Positions 1-14,400 of a stretch of DNA of 64,000 bases are shown here, piece after piece. The notes under the pieces were generated by a model that ran no database searches, had not been told where the DNA came from, and saw only the letters and a program-made list of their open reading frames with translations. This DNA comes from Angiostrongylus vasorum (lineage: Eukaryota > Nematoda > Chromadorea > Rhabditida > Metastrongylidae), in the NCBI GenBank assembly GCA_018806985.1, contig JADANN010000289.1:460481-524480 (forward strand). The letters run 5' to 3'. Every line of letters starts with the position of its first letter. The stretch's first letter is position 1. A program made the translations under genes and the position numbers.

Positions 1-2158
1 AGTACATGGTTGACTGCTTTATTCTTACAAAAAAAATATGTGCTTTGTTAATTTAAAAATATGTTAGTACGCTTACAAGCTTTAATAAGACGCTGGAACA
101 TCAAGGCATCATTGTAGAATTCTTATTTGATTGTTTATCCTTGAAGAAAACTTTAGACCACACTAATGTAGGAACGTTCGAGCACACAAATTCGTTTAAG
201 ACGTGAAAATTTCGAGAGACACTGATTAACTGCTACACAATTTGTCCAAAGATCTGGTATACTTCCTACGAATTTAGAAAGGAAATGTTGAAATTTTGTT
301 TTGCTTCAAGTCGGTTGGGAAAACAATCGATTAAACAACTCATAAAAATCTTGTTTAGACTTCGTACATTTTATAGTAAAGGGAAATTTGCTCAAAATTG
401 TGGTGTACCAGATGTTGGTACATCATTGCTACAACTCTGCACGTCACGGTCACGTTCACTAATCCTGTTTCATTCCTAAAGAACGGATAGCTTAAATATG
501 CCAGGTTTGAAAACCCAGGAGATTCATAGGATAGACTAAGCAGCGTACTTATGCCGACGGGAAAGTTTTTTCTAATAATCGAATACGTCTCATCAAGCTT
601 ATCACACCGGCTCAGAAGGACGTCGGTGTGGCATTCGCTTCAATCCATTCTCGTTTCCATAGAAAGGGTTTTTTCCAGAAATATCAGACCCAAATCCCGT
701 AAGGTTCATGATACGTGTTACTTTGCATGATATTACAAGAGGAATGTGCTTTTTAATGTTGGGGTGTATTAACTTTTTAATACTGCCGTTGGTGACTCGT
801 TGAAGAACGAGTTTCCTGACTTATCAAAACTGAAACACATCATCGTCCTAGCCACTGTTTCTAGCATATTATATGCTGGTGGGATGTGGCCTAAAATTTA
901 ACGGCGGTACTTTATTTCTATTGAGAGTTCCTTTGTTGGCTATCTCAGAGGGTTGTGTTGATGAGATGATGAAAAGCTTATCTATTCTTATCTTCTCGTT
1001 GTAGCTTGAAGAGATTGAATTATATGTCATCTAATGTGTAATTTCGTGTCAAAAGTAAAAATTAATATCCATAGCTATTCCCAATCAATGTTAGCAATCA
1101 ATAAGGCGTGACGCTTTCATCGTACTTCAGCGTATTCTCGACATCGATAGGCAATTTAATTTTGGAAAATCGGATAACTTTGGTGAAGAGTGGATTTCAT
1201 GTACAGATCGTGGCTTCAAAATCTTCCTTGTCTGCGATTACTCACTATAGCATTCACTTAGTAACTTCCATTTCATCCTCTGGTAATTGAGCTACCACAG
1301 ACGTCGTTGATAATTCATAAAAATCCTCCCAGTGAAGTTTACTACTTGCGAGTTTTTTGGAAGTATTTTCTTTTTCAGAGCGTTAATCTTGTGAGTACAG
1401 CAATTTTTATGTCGATGTTTTCTTTTTGCCTTTTTTGTTTTGTTTTAGTGCGATAGATTTCATAAATATCTGCCCGACAGGAGTTGGTAAAAAACTAATC
1501 GAATCATCCCCTTTTCAATTTTTTTTTCGCCTTGCTTCCAACACTACCGACATGTTTCATTTTAATTTTGGGATGGCGTAGACATAGAATCCTCGAATAT
1601 GTGGCAATTTTCGCGGCCACAGTCGGTGCTTCGATCCTACTTCAGTTCTGTTTTATTTTCTTAAACACATCTATTCTTGTTGTTCCACGATGTTTTATTA
1701 ATTGACCATTGTTTTGGAAATGTATCACTAAGATTTATATTATCGCAGAAATCGATTGTCGCTTATTGTTAGCTCCAAACATTTTCCACCTATTGGGTCT
1801 CATAGCGATTCACTTAAATGTTGCTCTGTGAGGAAAATTCTAATTGTTTTTTCTTCTCAGTTCTGTCCAGTGAATATAATACTATGAAGGAATTGGATAT
1901 AACCATGAAGATTCCATTTGATTTTGTCCACTGTTCTTTCCTGAGATTTCAATAAAAGCTCTTCATAGTTCTTATGACAAACGGAAATCAGAATAGTTCG
2001 TCGTTCTCTTGAGTACATATCACTTCACTCATTTCTTCTTCTGGTACTTCTTTTGTCAATACATAGTGCTGTTAAATTTTCTTTTACAGGAACGAAATAG
2101 ACAAATGAGATAATTTTGATTACTTCGTTATATATTGACTATGTACGAATTTTTTCAG
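1..2158. other. No gene recognised; 5' flank or intron of the RGS gene
   Basis: AT-rich DNA with only short open frames (about 60 codons) that lack any family motif. The RGS gene that follows has no certain initiator, so this stretch may hold its promoter, an upstream non-coding exon, or intron sequence of a longer gene that starts outside the window. I see no repeat family from the rest of the window in it. Confidence 0.5.
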
Positions 2159-2471
2159 AGGGCAACGAAAGTATACGAGTTGAATCAGTGCGATCGTCGT
2201 GGCGCCGCCGATTCGAAGTTGACGACATTTGAGTATTGCTGCAGTAGCAACCGAAGCAAGAGCAGCAGCAGTAACAGTAGCAAGCAGTTTGTGTGCTGCA
2301 GTACAACTTGCAACGCTTCAGCGTGGGTATCGTCGGAAGAACGTTCAGAGGTCGGCGTCGGCAGCGGCAACCGGCAGCATCAGCAGCAGCACTGTCGCAC
2401 TACAACGCTTCGACAGGCTTCGCAGTACGTCATCCGACCCCAGCTTAGCCTCCCGCTCCGGCTATCCAACG
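2159..2471 (+). CDS. RGS gene, first recognised exon (reading frame uncertain)
   Basis: A strong acceptor (TTTTTTCAG) precedes 2159 and a good donor (GTAAGC) follows 2471. The frame beginning AGG at 2159 is open throughout, is Ser/Gln-rich, and ends in phase 1, exactly what exon 4253-4482 needs. A second frame, open from 2223, contains RSTSSDPSLASRS and reads more like a normal disordered protein, but ends in phase 0 and cannot join the next exon directly. The exon carries an AGC/GCA triplet-rich patch around 2240-2300. An ATG at 2141 is in the first frame, so this could be the initial exon if the acceptor is not used. Confidence 0.45.
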
Positions 2472-5400
2472 GTAAGCGTTGCTTTTCCGCCAGTGATCAA
2501 TCATTTTAAAGTATTTTCATTCAACTTATTTACACACTATCTTTCCCTCGCGAGTAAAATACCTAATTTTTGGTTGGTTAAAGAGGAAATATAGCAATAT
2601 TGCAAATTCCTTTATACGGTTTGTTCGCATTCAAAAAAAGATTCTATCTAAAGTTCGGTGTTGGATTGTTCATCAAGGGATCTACTTTAATGACAAGTTG
2701 GCTTTGTAAAAGAAATTGATTCATTCATGATCGATGTCCGATTGCTACAGATTCGGCGATGAAATACTTCTCAGTGCATACTCAACCCATACTGGTTGTC
2801 GTCGATAGTTTCGCAATTTCATGTTAGTCTTAATCATGAAGGAGGTCATTTATTGATTGAATGGGCCCTCTCAAATATCCAGTCTACTTCATATACTGAG
2901 ATTGCATTACTACATAATAATTTCAATGAAAATTTGTTTTTAACGACAGGATATTGTAGGCTTTCACGAACAACTATGTAACCCTTGTGCAAACGAACAC
3001 TAGTGTCATGGGTTAGAAGTATCCTTTGTTACAAACCATCTTCATGTTCCTGTTGAACGTGAAAGGAGGGGAGAATTCAGAAGCAGAAACGTGTACACTT
3101 TTAGTATTTGTAATAATACTACTGCTTTTCACATAAATTAATGATTCATTTCATTTGCACAAAATTGCCTCGTTTTTTTTTCGCTGTGGTTCGTTGTACA
3201 ACGCTTCTTGACATCTACTGTGCATTTCTTGTATTTGACTCGTTTCCTAATATCCATATTCCACAACGGTGTTCGAATTTGCACATGGATTCGGCTGCTG
3301 CTTGAGGATTCTTGATCATCTGTGTAACTGTCGTTGATTGCTGGTGAGGTCCATTCTTCCTGGAATCACGGGCCAACAATATGGGCATGTTCCCAGATTT
3401 TCATTATAGGAGACTGTCAGTTTTCATAGATTACATGGAGCATATTGATCCTAGACAAACTTTGTACCAGTTTCTCGACTTGCGAGGAATAGGGTTGGGC
3501 CGTGGACGGGATCGAACCAATTTCTTGAACATGTTGAACAGGATCATTATCATTGAGCCACCGCCGCCTCATTTTGTTATCACTTACTCTTAAGTGCAGT
3601 GTCATGAGCTGCTGACTAGGGATAACTACTTTTCGACGTTAAAATTTAAGCCTTGGGATGGGAATGACGTTGTAAATTATTTGTCTGCTCCTCTCATACA
3701 TAATTATTAGCGCTTTCTATCATAATAGGATTTACGTTGTTCCCACACTTCCTATCTACTATTTATTGAGCAAAATATGCCCCCAGAAAGAGTAATGAAA
3801 TGCAGATATATTTGTAACACTAAAGAAAGCTGTTAAAGTGCTGAGTTGAGAATTATACTCAAGTGTCCGATTTCGTATGAAGTTTTTGCGTTATGAATGC
3901 TGTAGTTTATATAACTCAAATAACGAAGTGCTTGAAATTAGTCTCCAAATTTATTCATTATGCGAGTCGTTCTATATTTATGGTTTATTAATAGCAATTT
4001 TTCACGTTTTCATACTACTATTCGTTTTTTTTTCTGTCGTAGAAAAAGACTTCCTCACTATCAAAATTAATGATTGAAAGTGAATCACTCCTAGATTAGT
4101 TGGACGCGTGGGATATCATTGCAAAGCTCTACAAAGTTTTGCTAAGCGCTAAGAACTATTGCAATTCGTGTCATCCATGCGTTCTCCCTCTTTAGACCTT
4201 CTACTTCATTATTTTCGGATGCTTGTAACGATTTCACTAGTTTTGCTTTAAGTCGCCAACGGTGCGGTGGACGAGGAATTGGCTGGAGCGGTTGGCAGTA
4301 GTGGCTCGGCACGGTTTTGTTCTCAAAAGAGCAGAAACAACAGCCGTGTTTGCGACGAACAGAGGACACTGTCGACGTCGTTGACGGCATCAGACGGTGG
4401 CGGCGACCAGCTGGCGTCGGCCACCGACGCCACCGCCACATTGCGAACATCCGGCGGCGATTATGTTCCAGATTTCGGAGCGGTTCGTTTAATTCAAATT
4501 CCTTGTTAACTGGATTAGTGCAAGTATAGAAAAGATGAAGCCAGTACCAATGTAGATGAAGAAAATGTAATGCTTACAACAAATGTTATTAATTTATCAG
4601 TGGGAAATAGCGGGTTGTTATGTGATCTCGTGAGTGAAGGTGACGAGATGGATAAAGTATTTTTTTTTCAAAAATTACATCTAACAAGTACATTCATGTG
4701 ATTTCGTTAATATGGTTTTGTTGCAGCGCTAAGTTATGCTTTAGTTATTTATGATTCTTGACTTCTTAAGTGTTTTTGCACGCTCATGAGTTGATTCTGA
4801 AACATAATGCCTTTTTTTCCAGCATTTCGCTAAATAGCGCATCGACCGTGTTAATGAGATTTCACAAGTTTAAGTGCTTTTTTAACCCTTTCACTATCGC
4901 CGCTATTTTCGGATGTCAGGCTCCTCGAACCGTGTATCATTAGAGCGCAATCGAAATCCTCATTTAAATCAAGATTTACAGTCCGAGAATCCTTTCAAAG
5001 CGCACTGCACTGGTTTTTTCAGGTTATCGTTCTATTACTCTGCTCGCTCATATATTTTCCGCATCTCTCTAACTTCTACGTGTTCATCATGTTCTTTTAT
5101 TAATGTTCCCATGCACTCCTTGTGTATGATAAAAAAGAATTCGTTCGCTGTCTAATCACTGTGTTATTAGCTTTTTTGATCGCTGTGCTTGATAGGTTTA
5201 AGTGTACTTCTGTCCTTCTCATTTCTTTTTTATATTCAGCGATTCCAATCCACCGTCTGAAAGGGAGTTTTTGCATGTATAGCGAATGTTGGACACATTT
5301 CCATGGACCTGCCGCAATATAAAAATCTGTGTTCGACAATCTATCGATTGACAGCAAAAGTCTAGTAGAAAACTCTGTGCAGCAAAATAGGACAGAAAAA

Positions 5401-8400
5401 GCGTGCGCACTGAAGTCAAAATGAACGATCCGATGGGTTCAGCAGCGTACATATTGAAACCAATGCGCATGGTCGTGAAAGCGCTAGTTATCACTTCTAC
5501 TTTATAAAAAATGTAGTGTGAAATGCTCTGCTAAACAATTTGGCAAGCTTATCAGTGATTTGTTTTTTGGAAGTTTGCTACTAATCTGCAGTCCAGAACA
5601 AAAGCGTTTGTTTAATCCTGGGCATTGAGCAATGCTAGTGATCATATTTGCACAAGTCGCTTCCATTTTCATTAATTCATTACACCGCTCATGGTTTTAT
5701 ATGCTTAGATTGAAAACTATATGAAGCGACATCTTACTTCATATTTTTTACCCGCGTGACTCTTAGATGTGTTAAGGGACGAGCAAGAACGGTGTAGAAT
5801 TGAGATGAATCTCATCATGTACTATATACATTTCCTATTTGCACTAATAATGCAATGTTTTAGAAGTCTGAATGTTTTGATACATGCAAATACATTTGTT
5901 TTAGCTTACTGACGGCCTTATTCTTCCTGAAACTAATGCCAGCCGGGATGTGAAGGCGGGTTGCAGCTATGGTTTTTCTTTCCTCATTTTTTTACCCTAC
6001 AGATGAAGAAATTTCAGATCTTCAAACGGGTTTTGCGCGATCCAAAGTTGCGACAGCCATTTCAAGCATTCCTCGAACAACAATTTTGTGCAGAAAACTT
6101 GAACTTTTATGTAGCAGTGGAACGATTTCGTGACATGCAGTTCAATAACGAGAGCAAAGTAGGTTTGTCCAAGTCTGCCTTATGGCGGTAGAGTTTTTGC
6201 ATAAAACTGAGCTTTCTGGTTACGATGCTTCGCTTAAATTATTTTTTTCGTTGGCTTTTCAAACCAGAACAATTTCAAATGGCAAGTTTTTTTTCTAAAT
6301 TAGTTTTTTTTAATATAGAGGAAGAGTGTTTTCACATAGCCTGGCTATCATAGAAGTCAAATAGGTTAGCACTGGAATCAGATTTTATAATGTATTTCTC
6401 GTTTGCGACGAATTTCCATCATGCAAAAGATAACATTTGTCTTGACAAACTTTCTTTACTTTTGATTATCTGACATAACCTTTGCAGAAGTCGTGTATGT
6501 TTTGAATGACTTAATGTGGGGAACTATTTGTTTCAAGTATAGAGGAGAATTAGGCTTTTTTATTACCACTTTCACATTAGGGGAAGGGGGGTGGGGTGGT
6601 GGCCGTTAATATAAAATATAAACGCCGGTAGGATTGAAGTAACATTTTGAGCTGTGGAGTTGGGTTGTAATAGAACTTCTAATTTGGCGCAATAAATCAA
6701 CTCGTGAGTTTCGCCAAAAGCTTAAAGAAGAAGAGCTCCCAGAATGATTTATAACAATTGACTTAAGGTGCGGCTCAGTGGCTAAATGAACTTACATTCC
6801 AGTAGAAAGTACTGTAACGATGTCAACTGTTTGTGCTTGTCGAGTAAGGCATCCAATTCGGTTGTTTCTTTTTTTTTATTTCGGTATGATGGATTTGTTT
6901 AGTCTTATCAACGAAAAACTGTGTTCATGAAATTTCCTAGCACATAGTTATTTACTCGAACGGGCGTCAGTAAGTCTTCCACTTTTCTCTGTTGCGTGCA
7001 GTGGTATCCCAATTGCTTCTGCTCGTTCTAGCGTCTTGTTGAGGACCATATCTTTTTTCTAGCGTTTTTGTGAAAAACTCTGACCAGCGGGTGGTGGTCT
7101 TCCTGCAGTGCGTTTGACATTCCGAGGAATCCAGTCACTAACGGCTCTTGTCCATCGGTTGTCACTCATATGCATTACGTGTCCGGCCCACATTATCTTC
7201 GATTGTTTGGCGTACAGAACGGCATCTTCGACTTTTGATCGTCGACGCAGGTCGGAGCTTTGGATCCTTTCCTTACTTTTGTGACACGGGTACTCCTAGC
7301 ATCGTCCTCTCGACTGCGCGTTCAATAAGGCCGACTAGTCTACCATCCTGCTTACGTAGCGACCAGGTTTCTGGCGCATACATTAAGGCAGGAAATACCG
7401 TAGAGTCGAAAAAGGTGGACACGGAGTTGGATGTTCTTTGTTATCTTCGTTCGATCCTCGATGCTCTTGAAAGCTCCCCAAGCTGCTCATTTCCTTCTGC
7501 TCAACTCCAAAGCCAAGTCGATCATCATGTTGATTTACCGACGTAGATAGATATAACTGGAGCATTCGGAGATATTCGTTCCATTGAGCGTGAATGGGGC
7601 ATACGGAACCAGCCCGTTCCTCATGAACGTTGTTTTGTGAGATTTGGTCTAAGACCGATTTTTTCCACGGGCTTTATCAAAGTCAACAAGCATTCGTTCC
7701 GCTTGGCTGATGTTTGATATTATGAGAACGAGCAAAGCGAAGTTAGCAAAGATTGTAAAATTTTTATGCTCAGGAAAGAATCTTGTTTCCATAACTGCTT
7801 CTGTCTCAATGAAGTCGAAAACCTTAAGTCGATCAAACTGAGGCAGAGAGGTCTTTTGTATTTTCGCGATAGTTTAGTAAGTCTTGTTATCGTGTGGATG
7901 TTGACCATCGCACTAAATCCTTTTCGAAACCCTGTTTGCACACGTGGCTGTCCTTCGTCCAGTGTTCTCTCAATTCTGTTTAGGCCCACTCGAGCGAAAA
8001 GTTTGTGGACCACAGATAGTAAGCAGATTGGGCAACAGTTACCGATATCGTGGAGGTCACCCTTCTTGAGCAATATCACAGTCTTGCTGTTGTTCCACTG
8101 GGTAGGGACTTTGCATTCGGAAAGGTAACGTGTGAAAGCCAAGCCAGTGTGTTTAATGGCAGAAGGTTCTTCAGGTGTTCTGGTCTTATCCTGTCTGGAC
8201 ATGGTGTTGTTCGATTTTTTCAAAGACGATATAACATGTTGCTTTTAGAAAGTGAAAGCAGGTGGTCCTACGTACCCATCCCCCTTTATTTCATATGAGG
8301 GCAGGGTAAAGAACGAAACTTTCGGCGTTGATCGATCCCTGAGGGATGCGCCATGCATTCGATTTCATTAAGCATCGTTAGAGGTGATTATGTCCATATC

Positions 8401-11400
8401 TGGCCTTTGCAATGACTCGCATTTGCCTACCGTTGTATCGTGCCAATGCTGCTATACTCCCAGACAATTCTGGTACCTATTTGCCGACCCCGGATTGATG
8501 GAAGGCTAGGTAGCGTTGGGCGCGAAGCTCGATCCCATGTGTATTGCAGGGCACCTTCGGCCACTGCGCTACACGCGTCCCCATGAGGGCAGAAGGAAAT
8601 GGCTATTGAAGAAGTCCGAGTAGTAATCGTCAGTGATCTTCCACATTGCCTTTCTGGAGGCCGTAACTGTTCCGTATGGGCATCCGGTGTGCTTTGCGAA
8701 TGCTTTCCCCAGCCTGTTCTGCTTCTACCATAACTGATGCCCTCCTCTTTTTAAAATCTTCTTTTATCGCCTTTCTGCACTTGGTGATTGTCTGTAGCTC
8801 GTGTTTCCACTCTGGCGTATCAGCTGATTGTTTTTTTGAGAGAGACATCTCTGGATGACTTTAGAACTCTTAGCTTTCATTGCACTGTTATAAAGATGGG
8901 CGCGTGTGGGGCAGTGGTTGGAGGCGCCACTGCGACACACGTGGAATCGATCCTCGTCGCCATGGCCCACCAAGGCTTCCATCCCTCCGAGGTCGGTGAA
9001 TTGGTAGCAGACTTGTCTGGGAAGAAAGCAGCACTGACTGGATGCATCGGTAGGCCACCGCGAGTCATTCTAAAGGGCAGGTATGCATTCATTTACCACC
9101 AAGCGTTGCTTAATAAACTCGAATGCATGGTGCACCCCTCAGGGATTGATCAACACCGAGAGCTTTATCCCTTATCCTTTTAACATAAATATATCGAATA
9201 AGAAGCTCGTATTCCTCGTGGGTGTTATCAATACCAGCATCTTCCCAATAATCAACTAATGAGCTGAACTAATCCCAGTTAACTGTGACTTTGGTTTCTG
9301 AATTTAGTGGATTTTTTCTCCTTTCCTCGAGGAATGAAATCTTGCACGAAGAAGGCAATGGTCTGAACCCAAGAATTTTGGGACAGCAGCGACGTCGGTT
9401 AAGCAAAACGTTCGGTTTGCTATGATTTGGTCTATTTTGTTATGGTGCTGTCCACTGGGAGGCTTCCCCGTCCATCGATGTGAGCGGGGCTTCTGGCATT
9501 GTCAGTTACCATGAATTGTCTTGGTCATCGTTATAAACTCAGACGACCGCTCACCCGGCTTGTTCCACTTTAATCCGTGGTTCCCAGTTCTTTGGACGTT
9601 TTTCCGTTCTTGGCCGATTCTTAGCGCTAAAATCTCCAATGGTGACCTCAAAAATGTATAACCTTCTCTGTAGAACTTCGGTAGAACTTTGTCTTCGTCG
9701 TAACTTGATGTCAGTTGGTGGACGATGAGGCTTGTCAGAGCTGGTACTGATGCACATCTTATATTGCATATATATATATATATATATATATATGTTTATG
9801 TATAAGTATGTTATATATATATATATATATATATATATGTTTATGTATAAGTATGTATGTACGTATATGTCTATGTATACTTGATACTTGATACTTGAAG
9901 GGCCCTTCCTCACTGGTTGTGCGGACCCCAGCACAATCATCATTCTTAGGAGATTTGCTGGTTAAGCCATTGTGGTTCCTTGGAATCCCGAGCACAGCCC
10001 GGCCAAAGTCTGCCCCAGGTCGTCACCACGACAGGCAGTCGCAGCCCTTGTGCATCACAGGGAGATTTGCCACCATACGACTTTGATACCAGGACGGTGG
10101 TGGATCCTGGTATTGGTTTATTCTTAGCTAGGCTTCCTGATGGAAACGTCGGACTCCTTCTCAGCGTGGAGATCCTACCAGGGGACGAATCCCCCCCCGC
10201 TGAAAACCGCAGTTCGACACCCAGGAACACCTCCCCCGCCACGATGAGGCGGTAAACCGTTGGGAAGATGTATACGTGTATGTATATGGAAATGTATATA
10301 TAAGTAAATAAATAAATAAATAAATAAACATATATATATGTATAGGGATCTCAATATTTCTTGTATTCGATTCGTTTTCTTCGCATTCATTGTCCAGAAA
10401 GGTCTTCCAATATTTCGCTTGTGGTTCCGGAAGAACTGGAGGATTCCGTCTTTCTTGCGAATGTTGTAGAATGCTGGTAGAATCGATTCTCCTTGCAATG
10501 ATATTGGCAAGCTAAGGCCTTCCCAAAAGGAAAAAGTCTTAGGGCATTTTCATAAGTTTCGAAATTGATCCTCAAGTTCACAGCTTGTGCTGTAGCCATA
10601 CAGTTTTAGAAATTAAAGGAACTCTTTCTGCTTCATATTACCAATGATCTTTTATGAGGATTTTGTTTGTTTTACTCTTTCATTCTTTATTTCCTTAACT
10701 GACGTTTTTCAGAGATCATTTGTTCCATTCTGGAAGTATGTATTTTATTTATACATGCAGCTAGGACCTCCCAGCGGTTTACCGCCTCATCGTAGCTGGG
10801 AAGTGTTCCTGGGTGTTGAGTTGCGATGTTTAGCGATATGATTCATCCCACTGGCAGGGTCTCCCATGCTGAGAAGGAGTCCGGCGTTTCCATCAGGAAG
10901 CCTAGATAAGAGTAAACCAATACCAGGATCCACAACCGTCCTGGTATCAACTTAGTCGCATGGTGGCAAATCTCCCTCTGATCCACGAGAGCTGCGACTG
11001 CCTGTGGTGGGTGATGACTCTCCGAAAAAAATGGGGGATTATGCTGGGGCCCGCACAGTCAGTGTGGACGAGCCATCCAAGTATCCAAGTATGTAGGTAG
11101 GAATGTGTACCGGTGTGGAATATAAACTCAGCATTAAGAAAAATTCTGTTGCTTTTTTTCTCTATTTAAATAGGACATCGTCGCAGTTATTTTTTTGGGA
11201 TGTAGTAGAATGTGCGACAATGGTTTCGAGGTCTAAGAAAACAAATTTGAAGAATAAATAGCGCTGATATCCGTATTTCAACTAATTTCTATGAATGAGA
11301 AGAAGGAAAAGAGAAATTTGTTGCTTTATAGGCTTCTGAGCGAGCAAATTTCGCTCGGCATATCTATGAACGGCATTTTGCGACGAATAGTGCCGAACCA

Positions 11401-14400
11401 GTTAATGTGGATAATTCAACCAGCAAACGTATTCGGGAGACGATGGAGGCGGGCAAATATCCTCGAAACACATTCGATTTAGCTCAGTATCAGGTATTCG
11501 TTGTTCTGAATTACAGCGTATTTTTTGGTGGTCAAGTAATAGATAGGTTGGCCCCTAATCTCTTATACCAACACTATTATTATATTAGATGGTAGTTGCA
11601 TGCTTAAAGAATGCTTACTCGAAGTCCTCTATAGATATGATTTGATCATATGCACAGGATTTGTTATCTGTTAGATTTAACCACTCTTATTGCTCCATAA
11701 TAATTCCTTGTGTTTGTATTCATTCCGAAACGTCGAAATAGCTGGGCATAATATTCGATATCTTCTCGTAAAAAAACTGAAGCAAGTGTTTGGAATTGTC
11801 ATGATTTTGTGGTCTTGGAGCTAAAAAGAGCGCACCAGGCAACTGTTGCATTAAGAGCTTGCGAACAGTGGAAGATATAGTGTTGCACTCTATAGTCCAT
11901 CGATGATATGTTAACAGAACTAAAGTTGACACTTTTGAGGGCTTCAACTTAGGAAGGTTTAGTACGTGTCAGTCAGTGGGGTTTTTACGTTCTGCATATC
12001 GTCATTCACTAGAATTTTTTTTCCTAAAATGTATAACCCATAGCGCCTGATGCTGATTATTTGAATGTGACAGTGCCTCTCGATCACTGGGGTATCTCAA
12101 CAGTTAACGACCAGAGATTTACATAAGAGGCTCTACTCTATTGTGTCATCCTATATATTATTTCCTTGAAATTCTCTTTCAATCTTTAATATGTTTAGGA
12201 ATAAACTTCGCAAAAACTGAAAGTAATGGGTAACTTAGAAATTTCAACGCCTACGCAATACTCATGAACAGTAGCGTTACGTAGAAGAATATTTGCACTG
12301 TATTTAAAACGCAATCTTTTGTCGAAAAAAAAACGAATAAATACTTTTCATGGTGTAACGAAGATCATAATTTCATCTCGGTAGAATGTTATAACAAGCA
12401 ACTGTAAGCAGAAACATGTAGGTTTTAATATTTTTTATTTTGACTAACCCGTAGCGAGCGCGCGCCGTTTGGCCTAGCTCTTCGAACGATGTACGGGAAA
12501 TTTTTTCGTCAGCTACGAACTTACTGGTTTCTTCACAATAAGAACTTATTTTTCAATAACCAAAGTGCTTTGGGGGCTTGTAAAAGTGAGAGACTTGTAG
12601 AAGAGACTTTACTCTATCGTTTTATGGCACTTATATAATTATAGCCTTGCTTAGATACAACTTGTCATCCGTATAGTCCCTTGTACTGGATTGTTTTCTA
12701 AACTGATACATAAGCAGCTACCAAGTTTGTAATTATTCTCTTTCATGTTTCGGATTTCCTGATGAATCTGAAACATATGTATATGCAGTAGAATTTAGTT
12801 TTTATTAATCTTGCTCTAAGGTATTGTGTCTTGAAAGTATTAGATCCTAGGACCGACTTTGCTTTAACCCTGGCGTTCTCCAATAGTTGACCATTTTCTT
12901 TATGAGGAAATACAACGTTGTTATTGTAGCATTTATACATTCACCATTGCCGACGTTTCGACGGTTTCGTTTTCTTCAGGGCCGTTTTGTTTTTCGTAAG
13001 CGTCCCAGTTATTTGGTGTTAAGATTGTTATTCCTCACCCACTTAAGACACTGTGCGGATGTTCTTCAAGAATAATTGGCAGGCTTATAAAGAAGTAAAC
13101 CAGTACTGTTTAAAACTTGCTGTTTACTATGCAAGCGAAAACTTATGTATAGTGTTTTTGCTGCTAACATTATGAAATTGCTTGATTGAGTAGAATGCGT
13201 TTCATTTTGACCTTTTTATGCTTTGAAGAAGGCGAAACCGCCGAAACGTTAGTTATTGTGGGTAAATAAATACTGTAATAGTTTGCTCATCAAGAAAACA
13301 GTGGAAGCATCTACGCGAAATTAATGCTATCCTCTTATACGTTTTTGCCGTTCTCTAAAAAAAAACGATCATTTTTATCATAGGCTTAGTAGCACAAGTG
13401 CTACTTTTGGTTATTAACTAGTAGTTAAGGAGCGAGTAAAAAAAAAGGGGATAAAGGAATCAGAAGTCGGAAGTGGAATTTGTGCGGTGAACCAAGTGGG
13501 AAATTCCACTTTTTGTCGTTCTCGTTGACGATAAGTTTTAAAGAACACGTTCACAGTCGATTCCCACTTATCTCATTCTGCGTTTTATTTATCTCTGGTC
13601 TCTTCATAATCTCTTTGCTTCATGTTTAACATATTTCAAAAGGCATACTTTCGATCATCCTCGGCATTAGTAATCCACTTATATTATCTTACGAGTTCTC
13701 CTTCATGAGCTTTCAAGAGGCTGTCAACACGCATTTTGATCTCCGATGGCTAGAATTTCGACGACTTCGCCTACTTCAGAGCCCATGTGTATTGTTATAT
13801 AGCCTTACTGTAATAATTCGGTGTCTTTCATGCTCGATGGATATTGTGTATTCTTATTAAAAATCTTGCTTGTAAACCATAGCTGATAGTTGTCTACTAA
13901 GAAGTATTCACCGTTTTCTTCTGAGATAAGGCACTAATTTACGTGTGGTAGACAGGCATTCATTCGTTCTGTTTCATTTTTAGGTCTTTAAAATTTGTCT
14001 GAAACGCGTCAAGAGTTTTGTGCCTTGGTGTTTTTGATACCCTGCGTCAGGATCGTGATTGCCAGTTCAGAATTATTGTTGTGCTTTTGTATCCATTACC
14101 TATCTAGAGTACTTCATCGGGTTTTTGAGCTTTCCATCTAGGTGTTTTTATGTGGGCACAATGTGTTCTACCGGTTGCGGTAATGTGTTCATCACCGAAT
14201 ATTTTACCAGAGATTGGGTATATTACTTAGTCGGATACCTGGATGGCCGGTCTTCACAGGTAGTGCAGGCACTAGCAGAATTTTCTTTTGTCTGTCTCTC
14301 GCGCAATCGTCCCAAGTGGAGATCTGCTTCGAACATGGTGACATCTGCTTTCAGGCCCTGTACATTATATCTGGAAATTTAGATGTGTGTTCCTGAATTC

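Larger units (their letters stand above)
6960..9764 (-). mobile_element. RTE-type non-LTR retrotransposon, 5'-truncated and decayed
   Basis: Minus-strand fragments run in the order of an RTE polyprotein. The endonuclease C-terminal part is at about 9300-9740 (VTIGDFSAKN, TKTIHGN, GSDHCLLRARF). A linker with WEDAGIDN...EEYE and EDFKKRRASV follows at 9190-9300 and 8630-8880. The reverse transcriptase core is at 7720-8223 (TRYLSECKVP, GNCCPICLLS, LDEGQP, GFRKGFS). The C-terminal part is at 6960-7700 (FMRNGLVPYAPFTLNGT, DNRWTRAVSDW, GRPP). Stops and frameshifts are numerous and the catalytic YADD region is not intact, so it is dead. The 5' end stops at the TA microsatellite near 9765, typical 5' truncation. 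Two SINE A copies are nested in it. It sits in intron 3 of the RGS gene in antisense orientation. Confidence 0.88.

Noticed and set aside
2185..2370. Minus-strand frame with a leucine run
   Set aside because: Shadow of the AGC/GCA triplet-rich plus-strand RGS exon.
7148..8298. Plus-strand frames of 82-132 codons
   Set aside because: Antisense shadows of the minus-strand RTE reverse transcriptase region.
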